From Pseudomonadales bacterium (GTDB lineage Bacteria; Pseudomonadota; Gammaproteobacteria; Pseudomonadales; Ketobacteraceae), in NCBI GenBank assembly GCA_002701845.1, contig NZXG01000002.1, forward strand, positions 80,340 to 144,339: a DNA stretch of 64,000 nt, read 5' to 3'. The stretch's first letter is position 1. Every line of letters starts with the position of its first letter. Under the pieces are notes generated by a model. That model was given only the letters and a program-made list of their open reading frames with translations, did no database searches and was not told the origin of the DNA. Positions 53,476-62,072 of the stretch are shown here, in pieces. A program made the translations under genes and the position numbers.

Positions 53476-54354
53476 ATGAACAATGCGTCCCTCAAAATCG
53501 GGCCCTATGCGTTGGACAGCCAGGTGGTATTGGCCCCCATGGCGGGTGTCACGGATCAGCCGTTCCGGCTGCTGTGCCGGCGTCTGGGCGCAGGCATGGT
53601 GGTGGCGGAAATGCTCACCAGCGACACCCGCCTGTGGCATTCCCGCAAATCCCGGCTGCGGATGATTCATCGCAATGAACCGGAACCCCGGTCCGTGCAG
53701 ATCGCCGGTACCGAGCCGGAACAGATGGCTCAGGCCGCACAGGCCTGCGCGGCAAATGGTGCCCAGATTGTGGACATCAATATGGGATGCCCTGCCAAAA
53801 AAGTGTGCAAAAAAGCGGCTGGATCGGCCCTGCTGAAAGACGAAGTGCTGGTTCGATCCATCCTGGAAGCCGTGGTGGGGGCCGTGTCCGTGCCCGTCAC
53901 CCTGAAAATCCGCACCGGCTGGTCACCCGACCGCCGCAATGGCGTGACCATTGCACGGATAGCCGAGGATAGCGGTATTCAGGCGCTGGCGGTTCATGGT
54001 CGAACCCGCGCCTGCGGCTACCACAGCGAGGTGGAGTACGACACCATCGCCCGGATCAGGGAGGCTGTCAGTATCCCGATTCTGGCCAATGGTGATATCA
54101 CCACTCCGCAGCGTGCCCGTGAAGTACTGCGCCACACCGGCGCGGATGGCATCATGATCGGACGGGGCGCACAGGGAAACCCCTGGTTGTTTCGGGAGAT
54201 CCAGCATTATCTCGATACAGGGGAAACGCTTCCAACAGCGTCGTATAAGGAGGTATCAGCGGTGATCCTGGAGCATTTGCAACGATTGCACGACTTTTAC
54301 GGCGACTTCATGGGGGTGCGTATCGCCCGCAAGCATTTGGGTTGGTATGTATAA
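53476..54354 (+). CDS. dusB: tRNA-dihydrouridine synthase B, C-terminally truncated
   Basis: FMN-dependent enzyme reducing uridine (position 17 in E. coli) in tRNA. 292 residues: VVLAPMAGVTDQPFRLLCRR at the N-terminus, the catalytic-Cys motif NMGCPAKKVCKKAAGSALL, LKIRTGWSP, AVHGRTRACGY and ANGDITTPQRA, GADGIMIGRGAQGNPWLF. It ends ...ARKHLGWYV then TAA at 54352. The same frame continues without another stop for 40 codons ([20 protein letters not shown]...[12 protein letters not shown]) up to a TGA overlapping the fis ATG, exactly where DusB normally continues after 'WYLQ'. So a Gln codon (CAA or CAG) has probably mutated to TAA, removing much of the C-terminal helical tRNA-binding domain. Either a real mutation, a sequencing error, or readthrough. 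Confidence 0.93.
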   Translation: MNNASLKIGPYALDSQVVLAPMAGVTDQPFRLLCRRLGAGMVVAEMLTSDTRLWHSRKSRLRMIHRNEPEPRSVQIAGTEPEQMAQAAQACAANGAQIVDINMGCPAKKVCKKAAGSALLKDEVLVRSILEAVVGAVSVPVTLKIRTGWSPDRRNGVTIARIAEDSGIQALAVHGRTRACGYHSEVEYDTIARIREAVSIPILANGDITTPQRAREVLRHTGADGIMIGRGAQGNPWLFREIQHYLDTGETLPTASYKEVSAVILEHLQRLHDFYGDFMGVRIARKHLGWYV

Positions 54355-54477
54355 CACCTGCCAATGGGAGCACAATTTAAATCCAGCTTTAACCACTTGG
54401 ATAAACCCACGGAACAACTCGCCAGTGCTCAGGAATACTTTGCGCAATTAATCAAGGGAGAGGTAATGGCGGCATGA
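54355..54477 (+). pseudogene. Cut-off 3' end of dusB
   Basis: In-frame continuation of dusB beyond its internal TAA. It reads 40 codons resembling the DusB C-terminus ([20 protein letters not shown], then YFAQLIKG) and stops at TGA 54475-54477, which overlaps the fis start by ATGA, the normal dusB-fis junction. The preserved frame suggests the nonsense change is recent. Confidence 0.8.
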
Positions 54478-54803
54478 ACGACACAAACATCAACGGCGAA
54501 ACTTCATTTCCCAACAACTCCACTTCAGCCAGTAGTACCGATCTGAAGCAACACCTGGTGACCTCGGATCAGGACAGCCAGACACTCCGTGACAACGTGC
54601 ACCGTGCACTGCGCAATTACTTTGCGCACCTGGACGGCCAGCCGGTGACGGATGTGTATCAGATGGTGCTGTCCGAGGTGGAAGCCCCACTGCTGGAAAC
54701 CGTCATGGAGTACACCCGTGGCAACCAGACCAAAGCCTCTGTATTGCTGGGCCTGAACCGCGGCACCCTGCGGAAAAAGCTGAAGACGTACGGCCTGATC
54801 TGA
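54474..54803 (+). CDS. fis: DNA-binding protein Fis
   Basis: Small nucleoid protein that bends DNA and regulates rRNA and many other promoters. 109 residues: a variable Ser/Thr/Asn-rich N-terminus (about 1-25), the dimerisation helices ([40 protein letters not shown]) and the C-terminal helix-turn-helix [20 protein letters not shown] with KKLKTYGL. The start overlaps the stop of the full-length dusB frame by 4 bases. Because of the premature stop in dusB, ribosomes that end at 54354 are 120 bases short of this start, so coupling to dusB translation may be reduced. Confidence 0.97.
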   Translation: MNDTNINGETSFPNNSTSASSTDLKQHLVTSDQDSQTLRDNVHRALRNYFAHLDGQPVTDVYQMVLSEVEAPLLETVMEYTRGNQTKASVLLGLNRGTLRKKLKTYGLI

Positions 54804-54866
54804 AGTCACAGATTCAGATAACACCGCCACTCGACTTCCTTGCGGGGGTTGAGTGGGGTGCTTGCT

Positions 54867-54896
54867 GGTGGCTGCCATCCGTCAGCCACCGGTTTT
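54867..54896 (+). terminator. Rho-independent terminator of the dusB-fis unit
   Basis: Stem GGTGGCTG / CAGCCACC (8 bp) with a CCATCCGT loop, then GG and TTTTTT. It stands 64 bp behind the fis stop and 15 bp before the purH promoter. Confidence 0.9.
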
Positions 54897-54910
54897 TTGC
54901 CCGCCAAGGC

Positions 54911-54939
54911 TTAAAACCGGGCACGTTTCCGTCTACAAT
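54911..54939 (+). promoter_or_regulatory. Probable purH promoter
   Basis: TTAAAA and TACAAT with a 17-bp spacer, about 100 bp upstream of the purH start and directly behind the fis terminator. The segment GCACGTTTCCGT between the boxes has a loose resemblance to a PUR-type operator half, too weak to claim. Confidence 0.55.
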
Positions 54940-55037
54940 TCGCCCCTTTTCAGGGGTACCCGCCTGCGGATGCCCATTGCCCTGTATCCAGTATCCTGTA
55001 TACAGACACCTGTTGAGCTACGGTACCAGCATCCACC

Positions 55038-56603
55038 ATGAGCAATCCTATCCAACGTGCGCTGATCAGCGTCTCCGATAAAACCGGCATTGTTGAATTC
55101 GCCCAGGCCCTGACCGAAATGGGCGTGGAAATCCTCTCCACCGGCGGCACCTACCGCCTGCTTACAGAAAATGGCGTACCGGCCATCGAAGTTTCTGACT
55201 ATACCGGGTTTCCGGAAATGATGGACGGCCGGGTGAAAACCCTGCACCCGAAAGTCCACGGCGGCATTCTGGGGCGCCGGGGTACCGATGACAAGCCCAT
55301 GGCCGAGCATGACATCACCCCTATCGATCTGGTGGCGGTAAACCTGTACCCCTTCGAGCAAGCGGTGGCGAAACCCGACTGCAACCTGGCCACCGCCATC
55401 GAAAATATCGATATCGGTGGCCCCACCATGGTGCGGTCCGCCGCCAAAAACCACGCCTGGGTCACCATTGTGGTGAACAGCGGCGATTACCAGCGGGTGC
55501 TGGAGGAGATGCAGGCCAATGCCAACCAGGTGAGTGATCAAACCCGGTTTGAACTGGCCCTGGCCGCTTTCGAGCACACCGCCGCCTATGATGGGGCCAT
55601 CGCCAACTACCTGGGCAGTCTGCAGCCAGAGGGCGGCAAGACCCTCTTCCCCCGCACCTTCAACACCCAGTTCCAGAAAGTGCAGGAAATGCGTTACGGC
55701 GAGAACCCCCACCAGAAGGCGGCCTTCTACCGGGAGAAAAACCCGGCAGAACCCAGCGTCAGCACCGCCACCCAGGTGCAGGGTAAGGCGCTTTCCTATA
55801 ACAATGTGGCGGACACCGACGCCGCCCTGGAATGCGTGAAATCCTTTGCCGAGCCCGCCTGCGTCATCGTCAAGCACGCCAACCCCTGCGGGGTGGCGGT
55901 GGCGGCGGATATCAATGCCGCCTATGAGCGCGCCTTTCAGACCGATCCCACCTCCGCTTTCGGCGGCATCATTGCCTTTAACCGGCCCCTGGATGAAACC
56001 ACTGCCCGTGCCATCATCGACCGCCAGTTCGTGGAGGTGATCATCGCTCCCGGAGCTTCGGATGCCGCGGTGGCCGTGGTGGCGGAGAAGAAAAATGTGC
56101 GCCTGCTCACCTGTGAACCCTGGGGCGAGCGGCTGCCCGGCTTCGACTACAAACGGGTCAACGGCGGCCTGTTGGTGCAGGATCGCGACAACGGCATGGT
56201 GCATGAATCCGACCTTAAGGTGGTTACCAAAAGAGCCCCGGACGCCAGCGAGATTCAGGATCTGATGTTCTGCTGGCAGGTGGCCAAGTTCGTCAAATCC
56301 AACGCCATTGTCTACGCCAAATCGGGCCAGACCATTGGTATCGGCGCCGGCCAGATGAGCCGGGTGTACAGCGCGAAAATCGCCGGTATCAAGGCCCAGG
56401 ATGAAGGCCTGACCGTGGCCGGTTCGGTGCTGGCCTCCGACGCTTTCTTCCCGTTCCGGGATGGCATCGACGCCGCCGCCGCGGCGGGTATCCGGGCGGT
56501 GATCCAGCCCGGCGGCTCAATTCGGGATGAGGAAGTGATTGCCGCCGCCGATGAGGCGGATATCGCCATGGTGTTTACCGGGATGCGACATTTCCGGCAT
56601 TAA
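55038..56603 (+). CDS. purH: AICAR transformylase / IMP cyclohydrolase
   Basis: Bifunctional enzyme for the last two steps of IMP synthesis. 521 residues: N-terminal IMP cyclohydrolase domain ([49 protein letters not shown]) and C-terminal AICAR formyltransferase domain with [12 protein letters not shown], the catalytic K-H region [27 protein letters not shown] and [10 protein letters not shown]. It follows the fis terminator and has its own promoter. purD lies 277 bp downstream. Confidence 0.98.
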   Translation: MSNPIQRALISVSDKTGIVEFAQALTEMGVEILSTGGTYRLLTENGVPAIEVSDYTGFPEMMDGRVKTLHPKVHGGILGRRGTDDKPMAEHDITPIDLVAVNLYPFEQAVAKPDCNLATAIENIDIGGPTMVRSAAKNHAWVTIVVNSGDYQRVLEEMQANANQVSDQTRFELALAAFEHTAAYDGAIANYLGSLQPEGGKTLFPRTFNTQFQKVQEMRYGENPHQKAAFYREKNPAEPSVSTATQVQGKALSYNNVADTDAALECVKSFAEPACVIVKHANPCGVAVAADINAAYERAFQTDPTSAFGGIIAFNRPLDETTARAIIDRQFVEVIIAPGASDAAVAVVAEKKNVRLLTCEPWGERLPGFDYKRVNGGLLVQDRDNGMVHESDLKVVTKRAPDASEIQDLMFCWQVAKFVKSNAIVYAKSGQTIGIGAGQMSRVYSAKIAGIKAQDEGLTVAGSVLASDAFFPFRDGIDAAAAAGIRAVIQPGGSIRDEEVIAAADEADIAMVFTGMRHFRH

Positions 56604-56607
56604 GGCG

Positions 56608-56636
56608 CTGGCTACGGAGCGACTGGCTACGGAGCG
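56608..56636. repeat. Short tandem duplication behind purH
   Basis: CTGGCTACGGAGCG occurs twice in direct succession (15-bp period, 56608-56622 and 56623-56636), starting 5 bp behind the purH stop. Simple local duplication; no function is apparent. Confidence 0.7.
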
Positions 56637-56703
56637 CTATTAGCCGAAGGGGTCGGGGATTATTTCCGGGCGCAAGATCGTGGTACTGTTCTGCTATCGA
56701 GGA

Positions 56704-56807
56704 GGCGTGGCGGTGAGCCAGTCAGGAAACACTACGAGCACGTCCCTGTGAGCTCGACAGCGGCCGTCCATGGCCGCTGACGTTCCTGACTGGCTCACCG
56801 CCACGCC
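56704..56807. repeat. 104-bp element with perfect 25-bp inverted ends
   Basis: The left arm 56704-56728 (GGCGTGGCGGTGAGCCAGTC...) and right arm 56783-56807 are exact reverse complements over 25 bp. Between them a second hairpin, CAGCGGCC / GGCCGCTG with GTCCAT loop (56758-56779), and the single-stranded piece TACGAGCACGTCCCTGTG remain. The whole could fold into a long cruciform. Size, symmetry and intergenic place resemble a REP/BIME or small non-autonomous mobile repeat, but no protein gene is present. It sits between purH and purD and would form a strong hairpin in a purHD transcript. Confidence 0.85.
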
Positions 56808-56880
56808 CCGGTCTTTTGCGCTTCGTAGCGGGCATAGTAGCCGGGGCAGCTCCGCAGTTTTTCGTACAAGTTGAGGATAC

Positions 56881-58173
56881 GTGATGAACGTTTTAATTAT
56901 CGGCGGCGGTGGTCGCGAGCACGCACTGGCCTGGAAAGTGGCCCAATCCCAACAGGTGGAAAAAGTGTATGTGGCGCCGGGTAATGCCGGCACGGCCCTG
57001 GAACCGGATATTGAAAACGTGGACATCGATGCCGAAGCCATTGATGAGCTGGTGCGCTTCGCCCAGGGCCATGCGGTGATGCTCACCATCGTGGGTCCGG
57101 AGGCGCCGCTGGTGGCCGGCGTGGTGGATGCCTTTCGTGATGCTGGACTGAAATGTTTCGGCCCCACCAAAAACGCCGCCCAACTGGAAGGCTCCAAGGC
57201 CTTCACCAAGGATTTTCTGGCCCGGCATAATATCCCTACCGCCGCCTACGGCAATTTTACCGAGATCGACAAAGCCGTGGCTTATGTGAAACAACAGGGC
57301 GCGCCCATCGTGGTGAAAGCCGACGGCCTGGCCGCCGGCAAAGGCGTGATTCTGGCGCAGACCGAAGCCGAGGCCATTGCCGCCATCGAGGACATGCTGG
57401 CGGGGAACAAATTCGGCGACGCCGGCAGCCGGGTGGTGATCGAGGAGTTTCTGCAGGGGGAGGAAGCCAGCTTCATCTGCATGGTGGACGGTAAAAATGT
57501 GCTGCCCATGGCCACCTCCCAGGACCACAAGGCCCGCGACAATGGCGATCAGGGCCCCAACACCGGCGGTATGGGGGCCTATTCCCCGGCGCCGGTGGTC
57601 ACCCCGGAGATTCAGGAACGGGTGATGAACGAAGTGATCTACCCCACCGTGAAAGGCATGGCGGCGGAAGGCAATGAGTACACCGGCTTTTTGTACGCCG
57701 GGCTGATGATCGGCCCCGACGGCACCCCCAAGGTGCTGGAGTACAACTGCCGCTTTGGCGATCCCGAAACGCAGCCCATTATGATGCGGCTGCGTTCCGA
57801 CCTGGTGGAGCTGTGCAACCTGGCCCTGGATGGAAAGCTGGATCAGGCCGAGGCCCAATGGGATGAGCGCCCGGCCCTGGGGGTGGTGATGGCCGCCGGT
57901 GGTTATCCGGATCAGTACAACAAGGGCGATTTTATTTTTGGCCTGCCGGAGAGCGAGCAGGAGATCAGCAAGGTGTTTCACGCCGGCACTCTGTTGGAAG
58001 GGGACCGGGTGAAAACCAATGGCGGCCGGGTGCTGTGCGCGGTGGCCTTGGGTTCCACCGTGGCCGAGGCCCAGGCCCGGGCCTATGATCTGGCCAAGCA
58101 GATCAACTGGAGTGACGTGTATTACCGCGACGACATCGGCTATCGGGCGGTGGCGCGGGAGCGGGGGGAGTAA
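56881..58173 (+). CDS. purD: Phosphoribosylamine-glycine ligase
   Basis: GAR synthetase, step 2 of purine synthesis. 430 residues from the ATG at 56884 or the in-frame GTG at 56881 (GAGG 10-13 bases upstream): [39 protein letters not shown]-grasp segments [18 protein letters not shown] and [37 protein letters not shown], and [28 protein letters not shown]. Separated from purH by the inverted-repeat element; both are normally one transcript. Confidence 0.97.
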   Translation: MMNVLIIGGGGREHALAWKVAQSQQVEKVYVAPGNAGTALEPDIENVDIDAEAIDELVRFAQGHAVMLTIVGPEAPLVAGVVDAFRDAGLKCFGPTKNAAQLEGSKAFTKDFLARHNIPTAAYGNFTEIDKAVAYVKQQGAPIVVKADGLAAGKGVILAQTEAEAIAAIEDMLAGNKFGDAGSRVVIEEFLQGEEASFICMVDGKNVLPMATSQDHKARDNGDQGPNTGGMGAYSPAPVVTPEIQERVMNEVIYPTVKGMAAEGNEYTGFLYAGLMIGPDGTPKVLEYNCRFGDPETQPIMMRLRSDLVELCNLALDGKLDQAEAQWDERPALGVVMAAGGYPDQYNKGDFIFGLPESEQEISKVFHAGTLLEGDRVKTNGGRVLCAVALGSTVAEAQARAYDLAKQINWSDVYYRDDIGYRAVARERGE

Positions 58174-58209
58174 GCCCCCTTTCCCTCCGCTTCCTTACGC
58201 TACCGGATA

Positions 58210-60639
58210 TCAATTCTCCACAAAATAATGCATGGTGGTACCGCCCACCAGCAACGCACTACGACCGTCCACCAGGCCATGCGCCATCGCATCGTACTGC
58301 CCCAGGCGGGGATCGATAGGTTCTGCGGTCTGCCAGCGCACAGTCTGGTCCGCCAGGCAGTACAATCCTAAACGCCCGCCGCAAGTAAACGCTATCCGAT
58401 CATCCGTAACCGCCGCCAACGCTTCCACCGGACCATCGCACAGGCCGGTTACCAAACTGGTGCCGCCATTGGCGTTCAAAGTGTACAGGTCACCCTCGGT
58501 GTCCGCGGCATAGGCCTGGATCAGCGATACCGTCAGCGCGGTGAAGTTGCTGGCGGTGGTCTCACTCTGCACACCATTGGCGAGATCAATGATGAAAACC
58601 TGATCGCTGCGGGCAATCACTTCCCGCTGACCATCGCCATTGAGATCCAACAATTCCATGGAAAGAATACGCTCGCCGTTGGTATCGCCAAAGCAGGGCC
58701 CCACCTGCTCACTGGCATCGGTCAGCACGTCCACCTGATATAAACAGCTTCGGCCATTGTCCTGCACACCGGCCAGTACAAGTTGATCCATGCCGTCTCC
58801 GTTCAGATCCGCCAGCGCCATGGAAAAAGCCAGGGAAAAGTCCAGGCCGGCTTCCCGCAAAACGCTGCCATCCAGGCCACTCAGAAGATATAAGTCACTG
58901 TCGGATATCACCAGGACATCCTCCGCAGCATCGGCATTTAAATCCTGTAACTCCAGGTCGGTGATACCCAGGTCAAAGGCCCTACCCTCGCCCATGGCCT
59001 CGGGGTCGCTCTGCCAAAGCAACTGATCGTCGACTGCGCTGATCCCATATATGAATCCATCCTCATGGCCTAACTCGCTGACCTGGGACGCGAAGACGCG
59101 GTCATTCACCCCGTCGTTATTAATATCGCCAAATGCCGCCGCGGTATAAGGGCCGGTTATACCCGCCGTTTTCCACTCTCGGGTTTCGGTGGCCACCTCA
59201 TCCACGTACAAATAGTCCTCAAACTCCAGCCAGCGCCAGATACGGCCGCCATAACGCTGGGAATCAAAGCCGCTGTTCCACAGCACCTCCAGCCGGCCGT
59301 CACGGTCCAGGTCCGCGACCAATACATCACTGAGGCCGGAGCCGGTATCGTTTTCCGCTTGCCACCACAACACTTCGCCGGTTCCGCCATCGAGGATGCC
59401 CGCATCACTCCACCATTCATCAGCCACCACCACGTCTTCCAGGCCGTCGCCGTTAACGTCTTTCACGTCCGTCACAACCATCCACCTTTCCAGGTAGTCG
59501 GGTGTTGGGCCTGGCTTAATACTCTCCCAAAGAAGACTCTGGGTGTCCACGTTCCACGCTGCAACCTGAAACCCTCCAGTTGCTGCAGTTACGAGCTCAT
59601 CAAGACCATCACCGTCCAAATCGCCGGCCTGGAGCCAGACACCACGCGCCTGATCACTGAAATCCCAAATCACATCCATCTCACTTCCTGCAACCTCCAG
59701 GACCTGACCGTTAGAGCCCACCAACTGCACCCGGTCCGTCTGGGTGAATGAACCCACCGCCAACCGGCCCCACACATTCACCGCCAGCGCCTGCTCGAAT
59801 TCAAAGCTGTTGGCGTTAAAGAGTCGCAGTGAATCCGGTCCCACTACTATAATTTCGACGTCACCATCGTTGTCAGCGTCCGCCAATTCCAGGTCCCGTA
59901 TTTCCTCTGCCCCGGACACGAAGCGGGTAATAATTTGGCCGGCACGGTGATTGATGACTTCGATCTGACCATTGCCCAGCGCCAACAGGCTGGCCGCCGT
60001 ATAACGCTCATTAGTGAACGCAATGGTTTGTTGAATGGTGGTGTCGACATAGAGCTTCTGACACAGCTTTCGATAGTCGCCACTATCAGCATTGTATTCC
60101 AGGAGTACGAAGCTGGTGTTGGGTTCGGTTTTTTCCTCGATATCATCGAAATCAAGCGGTTGGTAACTGCTACCCACCAGTATTTCGGGATAACCGTCAT
60201 CATCGGCATCCAACTGCACAAAACCAGAGCCACCGAGATTGGCCCCCAGTACCGGAGCCACGCTTTGCAATTGGTAGTCCCCGGTGGATTTAACCTCCGC
60301 CGCACACAGATTGACGCTGACACCCGGGGGCCGGCATACCACTTCCACGTTTCTGATACTGGCATCCGTGAAAACCCCCTGGCTGTTGGCCACCCGGCAT
60401 TCCAGCCCGGCGGGCTGTTGCGCAACCGTCACCTGAAATTCGCGGCCAGCCTGAAACTTGGCGGGATCAAAACTGAAGACACCATTGGCGGTGAGCTCCA
60501 GTTGGTTGCAATTGCCGTCCCGCAGCAGCAGAGTGGAATCTTCCTTGAGGCCGCTGACAGTGCCTTCCAGATCGTAAACCGGGGCACAACCGGTGAGGAG
60601 AAGGAAAAATGATAGCAATACGCAGACTGAGTACTTCAT
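58210..60639 (-). CDS. FG-GAP/VCBS-repeat lipoprotein
   Basis: 809 residues from the ATG at 60639 (AGGGA seven bases upstream; an ATG five codons earlier lacks a ribosome site). The signal MKYSVCVLLSFFLLLTGC ends in a lipobox, so the protein is lipidated at Cys18 and probably sits on the outer membrane or in the periplasm. An N-terminal beta domain (EGTVSGLKEDSTLLLRDGNC) is followed by about ten FG-GAP-like repeats of the form D-x-D-x-D-G-x-x-E/D-x-V/L (e.g. LDADDDGYPEILVGS, ADLDRDGRLEVLWNSG, DLNGDGQREVIARS), predicted to bind calcium and form a beta-propeller. Function unknown; adhesion or surface binding is usual for such folds. Confidence 0.82.
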   Translation of the reverse strand: MKYSVCVLLSFFLLLTGCAPVYDLEGTVSGLKEDSTLLLRDGNCNQLELTANGVFSFDPAKFQAGREFQVTVAQQPAGLECRVANSQGVFTDASIRNVEVVCRPPGVSVNLCAAEVKSTGDYQLQSVAPVLGANLGGSGFVQLDADDDGYPEILVGSSYQPLDFDDIEEKTEPNTSFVLLEYNADSGDYRKLCQKLYVDTTIQQTIAFTNERYTAASLLALGNGQIEVINHRAGQIITRFVSGAEEIRDLELADADNDGDVEIIVVGPDSLRLFNANSFEFEQALAVNVWGRLAVGSFTQTDRVQLVGSNGQVLEVAGSEMDVIWDFSDQARGVWLQAGDLDGDGLDELVTAATGGFQVAAWNVDTQSLLWESIKPGPTPDYLERWMVVTDVKDVNGDGLEDVVVADEWWSDAGILDGGTGEVLWWQAENDTGSGLSDVLVADLDRDGRLEVLWNSGFDSQRYGGRIWRWLEFEDYLYVDEVATETREWKTAGITGPYTAAAFGDINNDGVNDRVFASQVSELGHEDGFIYGISAVDDQLLWQSDPEAMGEGRAFDLGITDLELQDLNADAAEDVLVISDSDLYLLSGLDGSVLREAGLDFSLAFSMALADLNGDGMDQLVLAGVQDNGRSCLYQVDVLTDASEQVGPCFGDTNGERILSMELLDLNGDGQREVIARSDQVFIIDLANGVQSETTASNFTALTVSLIQAYAADTEGDLYTLNANGGTSLVTGLCDGPVEALAAVTDDRIAFTCGGRLGLYCLADQTVRWQTAEPIDPRLGQYDAMAHGLVDGRSALLVGGTTMHYFVEN

Positions 60640-60770
60640 GAGCATCCCTGCCATGGAGGCGGTTGGCGTGGTCCATCACCGGCGTACCAGCCAGGGTTGC
60701 GCAAGGCGGCGTCTCACCGACACGAACTCATGACCTTATCGGAATCACCCTCAACATACCAATTGCGCGA

Positions 60771-61796
60771 TCAATAGCCGTTGCTTTCAAATTCCTGGCG
60801 GAATTCATCCACCACGGTTTCCACGTCGTCCATGTCGTCAAACCGCGCCAGGTGCAACAGGGCCTCACCCTCGTTCACCAGGGGCAGGCGGGTATTGCCG
60901 ATGACGATGCCACCGTATGGCGCCTGCACCGGGATCTCAGAGTTGCCCAGAGGCCCGTCGATAATGCCCAGCACGTCGCCCCGGGTCACCCGGTCCCCCA
61001 GCGTCAGGGAGCTGCGAAACAGGCCGTCCGCCGGCGCCCGCACCCAACTGGAGGATTTGGCCACGAAACTTTGCGGTAAGGGTTTTTGCACCCGCCGGGC
61101 CGGCAGCATGCCCAGGTGAATCATTACATTGCGCACCCCCTTCACCCCCACCCGGATGGCGGGCTCGTCGAAGCGCAATGCCTCCCCTGCCTCGTAGGTG
61201 ATGATGGGGATACCCAGGTCATCGCCGGCGCCGCGCAGGGAACCGTCGCGGATGGGGGCATCGATCACCAGGGGGGTGCCGAAAGCCTGGGCCAGATCGG
61301 CGGCGGCCGCATTCTCCAGGTGTACCCGGATCTGCGGCATGTTGGAACGGTTCACGGCGCCGGTGTGCAGGTCAATGGCGTACTGGCATTTGGTGAGTAT
61401 TTCAGTGACGAACAGATTGGCAATCCGCCCCCCCAGGGAACCTTTTTCCGAGCCGGGAAAGCAGCGGTTCAGATCGCGGCGGTCCGGCAGGTAGCGGGAT
61501 CGCTGTATGATCCCCAGCACATTGACCATGGGCACCGCAATCAGGGTGCCCCGTAAATTCTTGAGCCAGGGGGCCGCCAGCACCCGGCGAATCACTTCGA
61601 TACCGTTCAGTTCATCGCCGTGGATGGCGGCACAGATCAACAGCACGGGGCCCCCACTCTTACCATTGATCACCTGTACCGGAATGGCAATGTCGGTGTG
61701 GGTGTACAACTGGCCAATGGGAATATTGAAGGTTTTGCGCTCGGAGGCGGCAATGGTTTCGCCAAAAATTTCGATGGCCTGGGGGCGGCGCGCCAT
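60771..61796 (-). CDS. M14/AstE-AspA-like zinc hydrolase
   Basis: 341 residues of the succinylglutamate desuccinylase/aspartoacylase family. Zinc ligands: His59 and Glu62 in AAIHGDELNGIEV and His144 in AIDLHTGAVNRSN; the catalytic Glu is in ITYEAGEALRFD. The C-terminal ~100 residues form the usual beta domain (LGDRVTRGDVLGIIDGPLGN). Substrate not predictable; not part of an arginine-degradation cluster, so neither AstE nor AspA proper. Its likely ribosome site AGGA lies right at the edge of the MITE-like element upstream, which therefore may have altered its expression. Confidence 0.85.
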   Translation of the reverse strand: MARRPQAIEIFGETIAASERKTFNIPIGQLYTHTDIAIPVQVINGKSGGPVLLICAAIHGDELNGIEVIRRVLAAPWLKNLRGTLIAVPMVNVLGIIQRSRYLPDRRDLNRCFPGSEKGSLGGRIANLFVTEILTKCQYAIDLHTGAVNRSNMPQIRVHLENAAAADLAQAFGTPLVIDAPIRDGSLRGAGDDLGIPIITYEAGEALRFDEPAIRVGVKGVRNVMIHLGMLPARRVQKPLPQSFVAKSSSWVRAPADGLFRSSLTLGDRVTRGDVLGIIDGPLGNSEIPVQAPYGGIVIGNTRLPLVNEGEALLHLARFDDMDDVETVVDEFRQEFESNGY

Positions 61797-61809
61797 AAAT
61801 AATTCCTAG

Positions 61810-62072
61810 GGCCTGTTCACACTATATTGGTAGTCACTGTTGCGGCTAAAACGCCGACAATCTAGGCGCGAGGAGCGCGGTTTGGCCAGGCCAAATAAGT
61901 GACGAGCAACAACGAGTGGCGGCGTTTTAGTCGCAACCCTCCGGGCTGGACCAATTTTTCCGTCCAGCTGCGTTATCAGTCGCTGATGTAGAATCACTAC
62001 ACTGCACTCCTGCTGCCTTGCTGGCCGAAAAAATGGGTCCAGCAGAGATTACCAATATAGTGTGAACAGGCC
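61810..62072. mobile_element. 263-bp MITE-like element with 23-bp inverted ends
   Basis: The ends GGCCTGTTCACACTATATTG-GTA (61810-61832) and its exact reverse complement (62050-62072) are perfect 23-bp terminal inverted repeats, flanked on both sides by CTAG (61806-61809 and 62073-62076), which looks like a 4-bp target duplication. There is no transposase gene. Inside are an 18-bp near-perfect inverted repeat (61839-61856 against 61920-61937) and the palindrome TTTGGCCAGGCCAAA (61881-61895). CTAG targets and G-rich ends are typical of IS5-group elements, so a relative of that family may mobilise it. The right CTAG supplies the stop codon of the diguanylate cyclase gene. Confidence 0.88.

Noticed and set aside
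54933..57981. Long minus-strand frames opposite purH and purD
   Set aside because: Both plus-strand genes are unmistakable; the frames are complementary-strand artefacts.
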